22,584 nt of DNA from an uncultured Eubacteriales bacterium (GTDB taxonomy: Bacteria > Bacillota > Clostridia > Lachnospirales > Bianqueaceae). Where the stretch lies: contig CABUPM010000030.1 in NCBI GenBank assembly GCA_902493345.1, positions 1-22,584 on the forward strand, given 5' to 3'. Below, piece by piece: positions 6,900 through 15,030 of the stretch. Made by a program: the position numbers and the translations under genes. The notes under the pieces are model-generated. The model was given only the letters and a program-made list of their open reading frames with translations, was not told the DNA's origin and did no database searches. Position 1 is the stretch's first letter. The number at the start of each line of letters is the position of its first letter.

Positions 6900-7244
6900 A
6901 TGGACGAGATCAAGATCATCACACTGTATGATGAGGAGACCGATACCCAGAGAGAATTTGAGCTGGCAGGAAGCTGCGAGCTCGATGGTAAGACCTATTG
7001 GATGGTTGCGGAGCTGCCGGAGGATGAGGTTCCGGGCTTTGAGGAACTGGATGACGAAGAAGAGGACGAGAGCGCGGCATACCTTTTCAGACTGTGCGGC
7101 AAGGAAGAAGCGGAGTTTATCGCGATTGACGGTGAGGAAGAACAGTATATTACCAGTATGATGAGCGATGAAGAATATGATCGTGTGGCTGAAGTCTTTA
7201 TGCAGTCAGACGATTTTGACCTGGAAATGGAAGAAGAGGTGTAA
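6900..7244 (+). CDS. DUF1292 family acidic protein (YrzB-like)
   Basis: The 114-residue protein is strongly acidic, with runs such as ELDDEEEDES and a C-terminus LEMEEEV. The pattern ITLYDEETDTQREFELAGSCELDGKTYW followed by acidic stretches and YLFRLCGKEEAEFIAI matches DUF1292, represented by B. subtilis YrzB. Its biochemical role is unknown; the conserved position after ireB and ruvX is the main clue. AAAGGAGG eight bases before the ATG gives a strong ribosome-binding site. It ends two bases before the rnj TTG start. No membrane or signal segment is visible. Confidence 0.88.
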   Translation: MDEIKIITLYDEETDTQREFELAGSCELDGKTYWMVAELPEDEVPGFEELDDEEEDESAAYLFRLCGKEEAEFIAIDGEEEQYITSMMSDEEYDRVAEVFMQSDDFDLEMEEEV

Positions 7245-7246
7245 CT

Positions 7247-8917
7247 TTGGCAGAGAGAGGAAGAAAACGGAAAAAGGTACGGATCATTCCGGTCGGCGGA
7301 TTGGATCGGATCGGACAGAATATGACGCTGATCGAGTGTGAAGACCAGATTCTTGTGGTGGACTGCGGAGTTGCGTTCCCGGGCAGCGATATGCTGGGAA
7401 TTGATCTGATCATTCCGAATTTTGATTATCTGCGGGAGAATCGTGAAAAAGTGGTCGGCGTGGTGCTGACGCACGGGCATGAGGATCATATCGGAGCCCT
7501 TCCGTATTTTCTGCGGGAGTTCCAGGTGCCGGTATACGGTACGGCGCTGACCTTGGCGCTGGTAGAGAACAAGATGCAGGAAAGCAATGTCAAAAAGTAC
7601 AGCTTAACTGTGGTTAAGCCGGGCGATGTGGTAACACTGGGGTGTTTTAAGGTAGAGTTTATCCGGACCAACCACAGCATCGGCGACGCGGCGGCATTGG
7701 CGATCGGTACGCCGGTTGGCACGATCGTGCATACCGGCGACTTCAAGGTGGATTATACGCCGATTCATGGCAGTATGATTGATCTGCCGAGGTTTGCGGA
7801 GTTGGGACGTAAGGAAGTATTGGCAATGATGTCAGACAGTACCAATGCGGAACGGCCGGGCTATACGATGTCGGAGAGAACCGTCGGTAAGACGTTGCTG
7901 GATATATTTGATCGCTCCGGAGACAGCCGGATTATCGTCGCGACCTTCGCGTCTAATGTGGATCGTGTGCAGCAGATTTTTAACGCGGCACGGGATCATG
8001 GACGGAAAGTAGTCGTGATGGGGCGCAGTATGATCAATGTTGTCAATACGGCGATGGAGATCGGATATCTGGAAGTGCCGGATGACATTCTGATCGAGAT
8101 GGGAGATGTCAATGACTATCCCGACAATGAGATTGTGATTATCACGACCGGTTCTCAGGGTGAGCCACTGTCCGCGCTGGCGCGTATGGCGTCCGGCGAA
8201 CACAGAAATGTGACCATCAAGGCTGGAGATAAGGTAATATTCAGTTCCAAGCCGGTTCCTGGCAATGAGAAGACCGTCACCCGTGTCATCAATGAGTTGA
8301 TGAAGAAGGGGGCGGAAGTAGTATATGAGAACGCGCATGTTTCCGGACACGCGTCTCAGGAAGAACTGAAGATGGTGTATGCGCTCCTAAAGCCCAAGTT
8401 CTTCATTCCGGTACACGGGGAATATAAGCATCTGCAGGCGCATAAGAACCTGATTCAGGAGATGGGACATCCGTCGGAGGATATTTTCCTGATGAATGTC
8501 GGCGATGTATTGGAGCTGGATAAAGTGCACGGCGAGATTGTCGATCATATGGAGATGGAGGACATCCTGGTGGATGGCCTGGGTGTCGGCGATGTCGGCA
8601 ATATCGTACTGCGGGATCGTAAGCTTCTGGCAGAGAACGGCCTTTTGATTATCGTGCTTACGCTGCGTCGGGGCACAGGGCTGATTGAGGCAGGCCCGGA
8701 TATCGTATCGAGAGGTTTTGTATATGTAAGAGAGTCAGAGACGCTGATGGAGGGATGCCGTAAGGTGGTCATGGAAGTATTTGACTCCTGCAAGCAGCGC
8801 AGCATCAATGACTGGGGCAGCATCAAAACGGAGATTCGCGACGCACTCCGTGAATATCTGTGGAGGGAGACCAAGCGGAGTCCCATGATTCTGCCGATCA
8901 TTACAGAAGTGCGGTAA
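7247..8917 (+). CDS. rnj: Ribonuclease J
   Basis: The 556-residue metallo-beta-lactamase/beta-CASP nuclease degrades and processes mRNA and rRNA with both endonucleolytic and 5'-3' exonucleolytic activity in Firmicutes. The zinc-binding motif is HGHEDH at 76-81, followed by NHSIGDAAAL, HTGDFKVD, a beta-CASP domain with FASNVDRVQQI and TTGSQGEPLSALARM, then SGHASQEELK and PVHGEYKHL, and a C-terminal domain. The start is TTG at 7247; no other start precedes the conserved VRIIPVGGLDRIGQN, and AGAGGTG lies just upstream. TTG may reduce initiation. Paralogue type (J1 or J2) cannot be settled. A short perfect palindrome covers the stop codon. Confidence 0.95.
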   Translation: MAERGRKRKKVRIIPVGGLDRIGQNMTLIECEDQILVVDCGVAFPGSDMLGIDLIIPNFDYLRENREKVVGVVLTHGHEDHIGALPYFLREFQVPVYGTALTLALVENKMQESNVKKYSLTVVKPGDVVTLGCFKVEFIRTNHSIGDAAALAIGTPVGTIVHTGDFKVDYTPIHGSMIDLPRFAELGRKEVLAMMSDSTNAERPGYTMSERTVGKTLLDIFDRSGDSRIIVATFASNVDRVQQIFNAARDHGRKVVVMGRSMINVVNTAMEIGYLEVPDDILIEMGDVNDYPDNEIVIITTGSQGEPLSALARMASGEHRNVTIKAGDKVIFSSKPVPGNEKTVTRVINELMKKGAEVVYENAHVSGHASQEELKMVYALLKPKFFIPVHGEYKHLQAHKNLIQEMGHPSEDIFLMNVGDVLELDKVHGEIVDHMEMEDILVDGLGVGDVGNIVLRDRKLLAENGLLIIVLTLRRGTGLIEAGPDIVSRGFVYVRESETLMEGCRKVVMEVFDSCKQRSINDWGSIKTEIRDALREYLWRETKRSPMILPIITEVR

Positions 8918-8925
8918 ATACCGCA
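8910..8925 (+). repeat. Palindrome spanning the rnj stop codon
   Basis: TGCGGTA and TACCGCA pair around AA, with the TAA stop (8915-8917) inside the hairpin. It is followed by AAAAGGGG rather than a T tract, so it is not a terminator. It may be an mRNA stability or processing element ahead of mltG. Confidence 0.4.
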
Positions 8926-8947
8926 TAAAAGGGGATGGAGATATAAG

Positions 8948-10054
8948 ATGATACAATGGTTTAACCGGTTTTTAGCCTGGGTTGCCCGTAATATCAAGCG
9001 GATCATAGGAATGGTCGGGCTGGTTGTAATTATGGCGCTGATCTTTACTACCGCGTACAGTCAGGGATATCACTTTATGCGGTCGGATTCCTATGCGGTC
9101 AAGGATGAGAACGCTCGGACCGTAACGGTGGAGATTCCCAAAGAAGCGACATTCGATGACATTGCCAATATCCTGCAAAACAGAGGGCTGATTGAGGATA
9201 CCTGGGAATTCAAGGTCAAATCTAAGCTGAGCGGCGCGGACGACGAGTTCAAATTCGGCATATATTACATTCAGGAAGGAGCTTCTGTAGAAGAGATCAT
9301 TGCGATCCTCAAGGCAGGAGACCAGTCGGATGTAGTACCGATTCACATTGTGGCGGGAGCAACCATCGACGAGATCGCAGAACAGCTGGAAGAGAACGGG
9401 ATCTGTACTGCCAACTCTTTTAAGAGAGCGGCGAATATGACTTCCTATAGTGTGGATATGATCCGCAATATGGAAGTGAACCCGGACAGCCGGTATGCGC
9501 TGGAAGGGTATATGATGCCGGGAACGTATCAGATCATCAAGGATTCTGACGCGAGCAATGTTGTCAAGGCTTTCTTGGACCGGTTTATCAGTGAATACAG
9601 CGCTTCTCTGCAGCAGAAGGTGGGGGAGAGCGGATATACGCTGGAGCAGGTGCTGACGCTGGCATCGGTGGTAGAGTCTGAATGCGCGGTACAGAGCGAT
9701 TATGAAACATTTGCATCTATGCTGCTCAATCGGATTCGCAGCCGGAAGGAGTCGCTGGCATACTGGTCCATGCCCTCGACCGTGTTATATGCGCAGATGC
9801 GCTATGATGACGCAATCACGGCGGTAACAGAAGCGGATAAGGGATATACATCCCCTTATAATACCTATTTGAATCAGGGATTTCCGCCGAGTCCCATATG
9901 CAATCCATCCATTGATGCGATACGTGCTGTACTGTATCCGGCCGAGACCAATTATCTGTATTATGAGATTGATCTGACCAATCAGAATGGCGCAAGACAT
10001 TTTTCAGAGACAGAGACGGAGCATGACAATTATCTGAGTGCACAGCAGGAGTAA
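8948..10054 (+). CDS. mltG: Endolytic murein transglycosylase MltG
   Basis: The 368-residue YceG-like protein cleaves nascent glycan strands and sets peptidoglycan chain length. An N-terminal membrane anchor (about residues 17-37, IKRIIGMVGLVVIMALIF...) is followed by an extracytoplasmic LysM-like region (VTVEIPKEATFDDIANILQ) and the catalytic domain. There are EGYMMPGTYQI, LASVVESE with probable catalytic E243, and the C-terminal signature TSPYNTY...GFPPSPICNPS...TEHDNYL. The ATG follows GGGATGGAG. It is homologous to B. subtilis yrrL, which also precedes the yrrM (trmR) and trhP genes. MltG and IreB in one operon link wall synthesis with PASTA-kinase signalling, as inference. Confidence 0.95.
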   Translation: MIQWFNRFLAWVARNIKRIIGMVGLVVIMALIFTTAYSQGYHFMRSDSYAVKDENARTVTVEIPKEATFDDIANILQNRGLIEDTWEFKVKSKLSGADDEFKFGIYYIQEGASVEEIIAILKAGDQSDVVPIHIVAGATIDEIAEQLEENGICTANSFKRAANMTSYSVDMIRNMEVNPDSRYALEGYMMPGTYQIIKDSDASNVVKAFLDRFISEYSASLQQKVGESGYTLEQVLTLASVVESECAVQSDYETFASMLLNRIRSRKESLAYWSMPSTVLYAQMRYDDAITAVTEADKGYTSPYNTYLNQGFPPSPICNPSIDAIRAVLYPAETNYLYYEIDLTNQNGARHFSETETEHDNYLSAQQE

Positions 10055-10057
10055 ACG

Positions 10058-10747
10058 ATGATTGATCCGAACGATCTTCCACGTTATGTGGGAGAAAGAT
10101 ATATTTTGAATTTTATAAGGGGAATTACCCCATATCAGGAGGACGTATCTACTCCGGCAGAAGAACGCTGCCGGGCGGATAACGTCCCCATTCTTTCTGA
10201 GGAGACCAAGTCGCTTCTGGGTTTTTTGCTGGAGCTGAAGCATCCGCGCAGAATCCTGGAGATTGGAACCGCCTATGGTTTTTCAGCATTGTATATGAGT
10301 CAGTTTTTGCCGGAAGATGGATGCATCGATACGATTGAACGCAATCCGGTGATGATTCGCCAGGCCAAAGAACTGCTGGGAGCCTCCGGATTGCTGGATC
10401 GGAAGATCTATCTGCATGAAGGGCACGCCCAGGAAGTATTGCAGCAGTTGACAGGCCCTTATGATATGGTGCTGATGGATGCGTCCATGGGACAGTATGG
10501 GGTTTTCTGGCAGGAAATACAGCCGTTATTGTCACCGCAGGCCTGGATTCTGGCGGATAATGTCCTGCACGGCGGAATGGTCGCCATGGAACGGTTGGAA
10601 GTACCCAGGCGGCAGCGGACCATCCATACCCGGCTGCGGGAATATCTGAAGACGGTGATGGAGGATCCAGCCTACCGGTCCAGCCTTCTTCCGATTGGAG
10701 ACGGTGTTTTATTATCAGTAAAAAAGGGAGAGAAGAACGATGAATAA
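10058..10747 (+). CDS. trmR: tRNA 5-hydroxyuridine methyltransferase TrmR
   Basis: The 229-residue class I O-methyltransferase of the YrrM type shows SAM-binding motif I LEIGTAYGFSALYM (about 67-80), DTIERNPVMI, VLMDASMGQYG and DNVLHGG, the latter matching metal-coordinating positions of cation-dependent O-methyltransferases. In B. subtilis TrmR converts 5-hydroxyuridine at wobble position 34 to 5-methoxyuridine. The neighbour trhP supplies the hydroxylation step, so the specific assignment is well supported by synteny. AGGAG precedes the ATG by seven bases. It follows mltG by three bases and overlaps trhP by eight. Confidence 0.9.
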   Translation: MIDPNDLPRYVGERYILNFIRGITPYQEDVSTPAEERCRADNVPILSEETKSLLGFLLELKHPRRILEIGTAYGFSALYMSQFLPEDGCIDTIERNPVMIRQAKELLGASGLLDRKIYLHEGHAQEVLQQLTGPYDMVLMDASMGQYGVFWQEIQPLLSPQAWILADNVLHGGMVAMERLEVPRRQRTIHTRLREYLKTVMEDPAYRSSLLPIGDGVLLSVKKGEKNDE

Positions 10748-11963
10748 ACCTGAGCTGCTGGCGCCCGCGGGAGGGCCGGAGGCATTGCGGACGGCAGTAC
10801 TCTACGGCGCGGACGCGGTGTATTTGGGAGGAGACCGATACGGGCTGCGAGCCAAGGCGCGGAATTTCGACCGGGAACAGATGCGGGAGAGTATTGCCTA
10901 TGCGCATGCGCATGGAGTCCGAGTGCACGTAACGGTCAATATTATTGCTCATAATGAACATCTGGAGCATCTGGAGGAATATTTAAGGCAGCTGCAGGAG
11001 GATGGAGTGGATGCTCTGATTGTGGCGGATGCCGGAATTTTTCAGATTGCCAGAGAGACCATACCGGAGATGGAGCTGCATCTAAGCACACAGGCATCGG
11101 CTACCAACTACCGAACGGTCAATTTTTGGCATCGTCAGGGAGCCAAGCGGGTTGTGGCGGCCAGAGAGCTGTCGCTGGAGGAGATCCGCCAATTAAAAGA
11201 AAAAGGGGATCCGGATCTGGAGATCGAGACCTTTGTACACGGCGCGATGTGTATTTCGATTTCGGGACGGTGCCTTCTGAGCAATTATATGGCGGCCAAG
11301 GATGCCAATCTGGGAGCCTGCGTACATCCTTGCCGATGGAAATACCGCCTGGTAGAAGAGACGCGGCCAGGCGAATATTATCCAGTGACGGAAGGCGAGG
11401 AAGGAACTTATATCTTTAATTCCAAGGATCTATGTATGATCGAACATATTCCGGAGCTGATCGGAGCTGGGATATCCAGCTTTAAGATCGAAGGAAGGAT
11501 GAAGACGCCGCTGTATGTAGCTATGGTGACCAAAGCATACAGGGAGGCCATTGACGATTACTGTCAGGATCCGGAGCTGTACGAATCGAAAAAGCCCTAT
11601 TACCTCGAATTGTTGTCCCAGGTCAGTCATCGGGGATATAATACCGGGTTCTATTTTGGCCATCCGGATCAGAATAGCCAGGTGTACGACAGCAGCGAAT
11701 ATATAAAACAGATGAATTTCGCGGCCAAGGTGATTGGAAGCAAAGACGGAAACCTTTTGGTGGAGCAGCGCAATAAGTTTTCGGTGGGGGACAGTCTGTA
11801 TGTTTTGCTGCCGGAGGGAGCGCCGAGATTGTACCCGGTACAGGAGATCCGCAGCATGGACGGAGAGCTGCGGGAGAGCGCGCCGCATGCCCAGGAACAG
11901 CTGCAGCTTATGGCGCCGGATTATAGGATCCCGGAAGGGACAATCCTCATGAAACGCTTGTAA
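10740..11963 (+). CDS. trhP: Peptidase U32 family protein, tRNA U34 hydroxylation protein TrhP
   Basis: The 407-residue protein is U32 family despite the historical peptidase name. It starts KPELLAPAGGPEALRTAVLYGADAVYLGG and has a TIM-barrel-like pattern with ELHLSTQASATNY. A cysteine set C171, C178, C194 and C198 occurs in VHGAMCISISGRC...GACVHPC and probably binds an iron-sulfur cluster. SSFKIEGRMK follows, with a C-terminal domain near FAAKVIG. TrhP uses prephenate-dependent chemistry to make 5-hydroxyuridine at U34; B. subtilis has two such genes (yrrN, yrrO), while only one full-length YrrO-like copy is seen here. The trmR overlap supports the same pathway. The ribosome-binding site is within the trmR 3' end. 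Confidence 0.9.
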   Translation: MNKPELLAPAGGPEALRTAVLYGADAVYLGGDRYGLRAKARNFDREQMRESIAYAHAHGVRVHVTVNIIAHNEHLEHLEEYLRQLQEDGVDALIVADAGIFQIARETIPEMELHLSTQASATNYRTVNFWHRQGAKRVVAARELSLEEIRQLKEKGDPDLEIETFVHGAMCISISGRCLLSNYMAAKDANLGACVHPCRWKYRLVEETRPGEYYPVTEGEEGTYIFNSKDLCMIEHIPELIGAGISSFKIEGRMKTPLYVAMVTKAYREAIDDYCQDPELYESKKPYYLELLSQVSHRGYNTGFYFGHPDQNSQVYDSSEYIKQMNFAAKVIGSKDGNLLVEQRNKFSVGDSLYVLLPEGAPRLYPVQEIRSMDGELRESAPHAQEQLQLMAPDYRIPEGTILMKRL

Positions 11964-11985
11964 GATAAGGCAGAAATAAGGATGG

Positions 11986-12047
11986 AAAAGCACTTTTTTG
12001 ATATCAGATGCATATAGATGGCACCAGATAGGCAAAGAGGTGCTTTT
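11986..12047 (+). promoter_or_regulatory. Long-range inverted repeat over the sigK ribosome-binding site
   Basis: AAAAGCAC at 11986-11993 is exactly complementary to GTGCTTTT at 12040-12047. The downstream arm overlaps the end of the sigK Shine-Dalgarno AGAGGTG, so pairing could hide it. The loop is about 46 bases, so stability is uncertain. No convincing SigE or SigK promoter was found in this 85-base gap. Confidence 0.3.
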
Positions 12048-12048
12048 T

Positions 12049-12756
12049 ATGTGGCTTGTTCTGGCATTGCAGTTTTTATTTCTGATCGGCTATGTTGCGG
12101 GCAGTGTCGCGTTTCCAAAACCACTGTCTCCGGAAGAGGAAAAAGAGTGTCTGAGGCGGATGCGTCAGGGAGATGAGACGGCCAGAGAGATACTGATCGA
12201 ACACAATATGCGTTTGGTTGCGCATATTGTACGAAAATATTCCGGGATCAGCAGCTCATGGGAGACGGACGATCTGATTTCTGTGGGATCGATCGGGTTG
12301 ATGAAAGGAATCTCCACCTATCGGGAGGATAAGAATACAAGGCTCTCTACATACCTTGCGAGGTGTATTGAAAATGAGATACGGATGCTCCTGAGGAGCG
12401 ATAAAAAAACGCGTAATGAGGTCTCACTCCAGGATTCGATCGGACAGGATTCGGAAGGAAATACGCTGACTCTGATGGATATTCTGGAATATGAAGGAGA
12501 GGATGTGAACGAAAGGCTGGATCAGAGTGCGGACCGCCGCAGGATTATGCGCTGCATGGAAGAGGCACTGGACGCAAGGGAAGCGAGAGTCATTCGGATG
12601 CGCTACGGATTGGATGGAGGAGAGGCGCGTACGCAGCGGGAGACGGCCGCGGCTCTGGGCTATAGCCGTTCATATATCAGCCGTATTGAAAAAAAGGCTT
12701 TGGAGAAGATGCGCCGAAATATGGAGGGGCATGGAGAGAGCTATGAAATCGGATGA
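12049..12756 (+). CDS. sigK: RNA polymerase sporulation sigma factor SigK (pro-form)
   Basis: The 235-residue sigma-70 family protein is the late mother-cell sigma factor. A hydrophobic pro-sequence (MWLVLALQFLFLIGYVAG, residues 1-18) precedes AFPKPLSPEEE, matching Bacillus pro-SigK, which is cleaved by the membrane protease SpoIVFB. Region 2 has LIEHNMRLVAHIVRKY, DLISVGSIGLMKGI and STYLARCIENEIRMLLR; region 4 has a helix-turn-helix at TQRETAAALGYSRSYISRIEKKAL. An upstream frame extension to 11998 lacks a ribosome-binding site; ATG 12049 follows AGAGGTG at six bases and gives the correct pro-region. The coding sequence is continuous, with no skin-type insertion. It lies downstream of trhP and could also have a sporulation promoter not recognised here. 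Confidence 0.93.
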   Translation: MWLVLALQFLFLIGYVAGSVAFPKPLSPEEEKECLRRMRQGDETAREILIEHNMRLVAHIVRKYSGISSSWETDDLISVGSIGLMKGISTYREDKNTRLSTYLARCIENEIRMLLRSDKKTRNEVSLQDSIGQDSEGNTLTLMDILEYEGEDVNERLDQSADRRRIMRCMEEALDAREARVIRMRYGLDGGEARTQRETAAALGYSRSYISRIEKKALEKMRRNMEGHGESYEIG

Positions 12757-12761
12757 TCTAC

Positions 12762-12790
12762 TTGTTTTTGAAAAAGGATTGTGCTAATAT
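12762..12790 (+). promoter_or_regulatory. Possible promoter of the methyltransferase operon
   Basis: TTGTTT (12762-12767), a 17-base spacer and TAATAT (12785-12790), overlapping a TATAAT at 12788-12793, lie just after the sigK stop. This would give the accessory operon its own vegetative promoter, separating it from sigK. Both hexamers are only four of six matches with ideal spacing, so this is a moderate prediction. Confidence 0.45.
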
Positions 12791-12833
12791 AATAGGAGTA
12801 ATGGATAGTTTGCAGAGGAGGAAGGCAATCGAT

Positions 12834-13637
12834 ATGGAAGACAAAACAGGAAACGGAAGCCGGTTTGATGGACTGGCGGATTTATATAATGAAGCCAGAC
12901 CTCATGTACCGAAGTATCCGGTGCGGATTCTCAGCCAATATTTAGGCAGAAGGCCGCGGCGTGTGGTGGATTTGGGCTGCGGTCCTGGAATCTCAACGAT
13001 GGTGTGGCAGGGAAAATGCGATGAAGCGATCGGAATTGAACCCAATGCGGACATGGTGCGTGTAGCGCAGCAGAAGGCGGGCGAGGGAATGCGCTTTTGC
13101 AGGGCCTACGGCAATGATACGGGACTGGAAGATGCGTGTGCGGATATTGTGGTAAGCTCACAGGCCTTTCACTGGATGGAGCCGGAATCCACGCTGACGG
13201 AAATCAATCGAATCCTGGTGCCCGGGGGCGTTTTTTCTACGATTGACTATGAATGGCCGCCTTCCAGCGGTTGGAAGGCAGAGCTGGCTTTTGCGGAATT
13301 TGGCCGCAAGATGGCAGCGATCGATCCAGAAGGCCCCAAACAGGGAATCGTGCGCTGGAGCAAAAAGGATCATCTGAAGCATATCCGAGAATATGGACAT
13401 TTTGTATATACCAGAGAGTTGTTCTTTGCGAGTGAAGAAGAGTGTTCGGCCAAGAGACTTCTGGATATGGCCATGTCCAGAAGCAGTACACAGTATATTT
13501 TACGCCATCATCCGCAGGAAGCGAAGCCGCTGATGCGCGAATTCCTGCAGGAGGCGGAGGCAATTTTGGGTACAGGTACGTTTACGGCGCAGATCAGTTA
13601 TCGCATGCGGATGGGAATTAAGGGGGAAGTCGAATGA
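12834..13637 (+). CDS. Class I SAM-dependent methyltransferase
   Basis: The 267-residue protein has the Methyltransf_11-like fold: motif I VVDLGCGPG (residues 44-52), acidic IGIEPN after it, and SSQAFHWMEPE, a motif of the trans-aconitate/Crg1-like small-molecule methyltransferases, then EINRILVPGG. The substrate cannot be predicted. The frame is open from 12753, but the ATG at 12834 has AGGAGGAAGG upstream and gives a normal soluble N-terminus; ATG 12801 has only two bases after its AGGAG. It overlaps the MATE gene by ATGA, so the two are coupled. A methyltransferase next to an exporter suggests modification and export of a small molecule, which is inference. Confidence 0.85.
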   Translation: MEDKTGNGSRFDGLADLYNEARPHVPKYPVRILSQYLGRRPRRVVDLGCGPGISTMVWQGKCDEAIGIEPNADMVRVAQQKAGEGMRFCRAYGNDTGLEDACADIVVSSQAFHWMEPESTLTEINRILVPGGVFSTIDYEWPPSSGWKAELAFAEFGRKMAAIDPEGPKQGIVRWSKKDHLKHIREYGHFVYTRELFFASEEECSAKRLLDMAMSRSSTQYILRHHPQEAKPLMREFLQEAEAILGTGTFTAQISYRMRMGIKGEVE

Positions 13638-15007
13638 AACAGAGTAAGTCCTATGAAATGGACATGTGTCACGGACCGATTATGTCCAAACTGCTTGTTT
13701 TTTCACTTCCCCTGATGCTGTCCGGCGTCCTGCAGCTGCTGTTCAACGCGGCGGATGTCATTGTTGTCGGACAGTATGTAGGAAGCACAGCGCTGGCCGC
13801 GGTAGGTTCTACCGGTTCGCTGATCAACCTGCTGATCAATCTGCTGATCGGGTTGTCCGTGGGAGCCAATGTTGTGGTAGCCCGTTTCTATGGAGCCAAA
13901 GAGGAAGAAAAGGTTTCCCAGGCCGTTCATACAGCGACTCTCTTAAGTCTGGTGTGCAGTCTGGTGATGGTCGTAGTAGGCATCGTTCTGGCAGAGCCGC
14001 TCCTCACATTGATGGGGACCCCGGACACAGTGCTCGGACAGGCAGCGCTGTACATGCGTATATATTTTGCGGGCCTTCCGGTGATTATGCTGTACAACTT
14101 CGGAAGCGCGATCCTGAGAGCGGTCGGGGATACCAAGCGGCCGATGTATTTCTTGGTGATTGCCGGTGTCATCAATGTCATCCTGAATCTGATCTTTGTC
14201 ATCGTGTTCAAGTTGGGGGTCGCAGGAGTGGCGCTGGCAACGGTAATCTCTCAATGTGTTTCAGCCGCATTGGTTATGCTGTGTCTCATCCGGTCCACGA
14301 CTCCGATTCAGCTGCACCTGAAAAAGCTGCGGATTCATAAAGAACAGCTGCTGGCCATGATCCGGGTAGGACTTCCGGCGGGACTGCAGGGAATGGTATT
14401 CAGCATCTCCAATGTCCTGATTCAGTCCTCTGTCAACTCCTTCGGAGATCTGGCGATGGCAGGCAACGCTGCGGGATCCAACATTGAAGGATTTATTTAC
14501 ACCTGTATGAATGCAGTTTACCAGGCGTGCCTCAGCTTTACGAGCCAGAATTATGGTGCGGGTCAGTATAAGAGAATCCGAAAGATCCGTATCCAGTGTC
14601 TGCTTCTGGTAACCGTGGTAGGAATGCTCTTGGGAGCAGGAGCGCTTTTGGGAGCGCCGGTGCTGTTAAGGCTGTATTCTACGGATCCGGAAGTTATACA
14701 ATATGGAATTATGCGGATGCAGATTATCTGTTTGACGTATTTTACATGCGGATGGATGGACGTCATGGTCGGAACCATGCGCGGAATCGGCTATTCTCTG
14801 CTGCCCATGGTGGTATCTCTGGCCGGGGCGTGCGGATTGAGAGTGGTCTGGATCTTTACGATTTTTCAGTGGGAGAGATCGCTGCAGACCTTGTATATCT
14901 CCTATCCGGTATCTTGGGTCATCACATCGGCAGTGCATATACTCTGTTTTTATATTGTAAGCCGTAAGCTGCCCAAGAATGATATGGAGACGGCGGAAGC
15001 AAAATAA
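13634..15007 (+). CDS. MATE family efflux transporter
   Basis: The 457-residue polytopic membrane protein belongs to the multidrug and toxic compound extrusion family, which exports cationic or organic compounds against a sodium or proton gradient. The N-terminal MSKLLVFSLPLMLSGVLQLLFNAADVIVVGQYVGSTALAAVG is characteristic, and GLSVGANVVVARFYGAK and MVFSISNVLIQSSVNSFG mark the two homologous halves of six helices each. A helix near residue 70 is encoded by a short in-frame reiteration giving LINLLINLLIG, which is ordinary low complexity. AAGGGGGAAG precedes the ATG. It is coupled to the methyltransferase and 23 bases upstream of the GH28-like gene. Substrate unknown. Confidence 0.93.
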   Translation: MKQSKSYEMDMCHGPIMSKLLVFSLPLMLSGVLQLLFNAADVIVVGQYVGSTALAAVGSTGSLINLLINLLIGLSVGANVVVARFYGAKEEEKVSQAVHTATLLSLVCSLVMVVVGIVLAEPLLTLMGTPDTVLGQAALYMRIYFAGLPVIMLYNFGSAILRAVGDTKRPMYFLVIAGVINVILNLIFVIVFKLGVAGVALATVISQCVSAALVMLCLIRSTTPIQLHLKKLRIHKEQLLAMIRVGLPAGLQGMVFSISNVLIQSSVNSFGDLAMAGNAAGSNIEGFIYTCMNAVYQACLSFTSQNYGAGQYKRIRKIRIQCLLLVTVVGMLLGAGALLGAPVLLRLYSTDPEVIQYGIMRMQIICLTYFTCGWMDVMVGTMRGIGYSLLPMVVSLAGACGLRVVWIFTIFQWERSLQTLYISYPVSWVITSAVHILCFYIVSRKLPKNDMETAEAK

Positions 15008-15030
15008 AATTGATCATGGAGGGAACAGGT

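Noticed and set aside
7052..7082. An acidic low-complexity stretch in the DUF1292 protein
   Set aside because: Acidic runs are normal for this family and do not suggest a frameshift or foreign origin.
11994..12048. A CATATAGAT sequence ahead of sigK resembling a SigE or SigK -10 element
   Set aside because: The CATAnnnT pattern is out of register by one base and no matching -35 is found at the right distance.
12753..12833. An N-terminal extension of the methyltransferase beginning at 12753
   Set aside because: It would include the predicted promoter region and lacks a ribosome-binding site at its start; ATG 12834 follows AGGAGGAAGG.
13820..13855. Three near-identical 12-base units CTGATCAAYCTG in the MATE gene
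   Set aside because: They encode a leucine/isoleucine-rich transmembrane helix in frame; this is ordinary low-complexity coding sequence, not a regulatory or mobile repeat.
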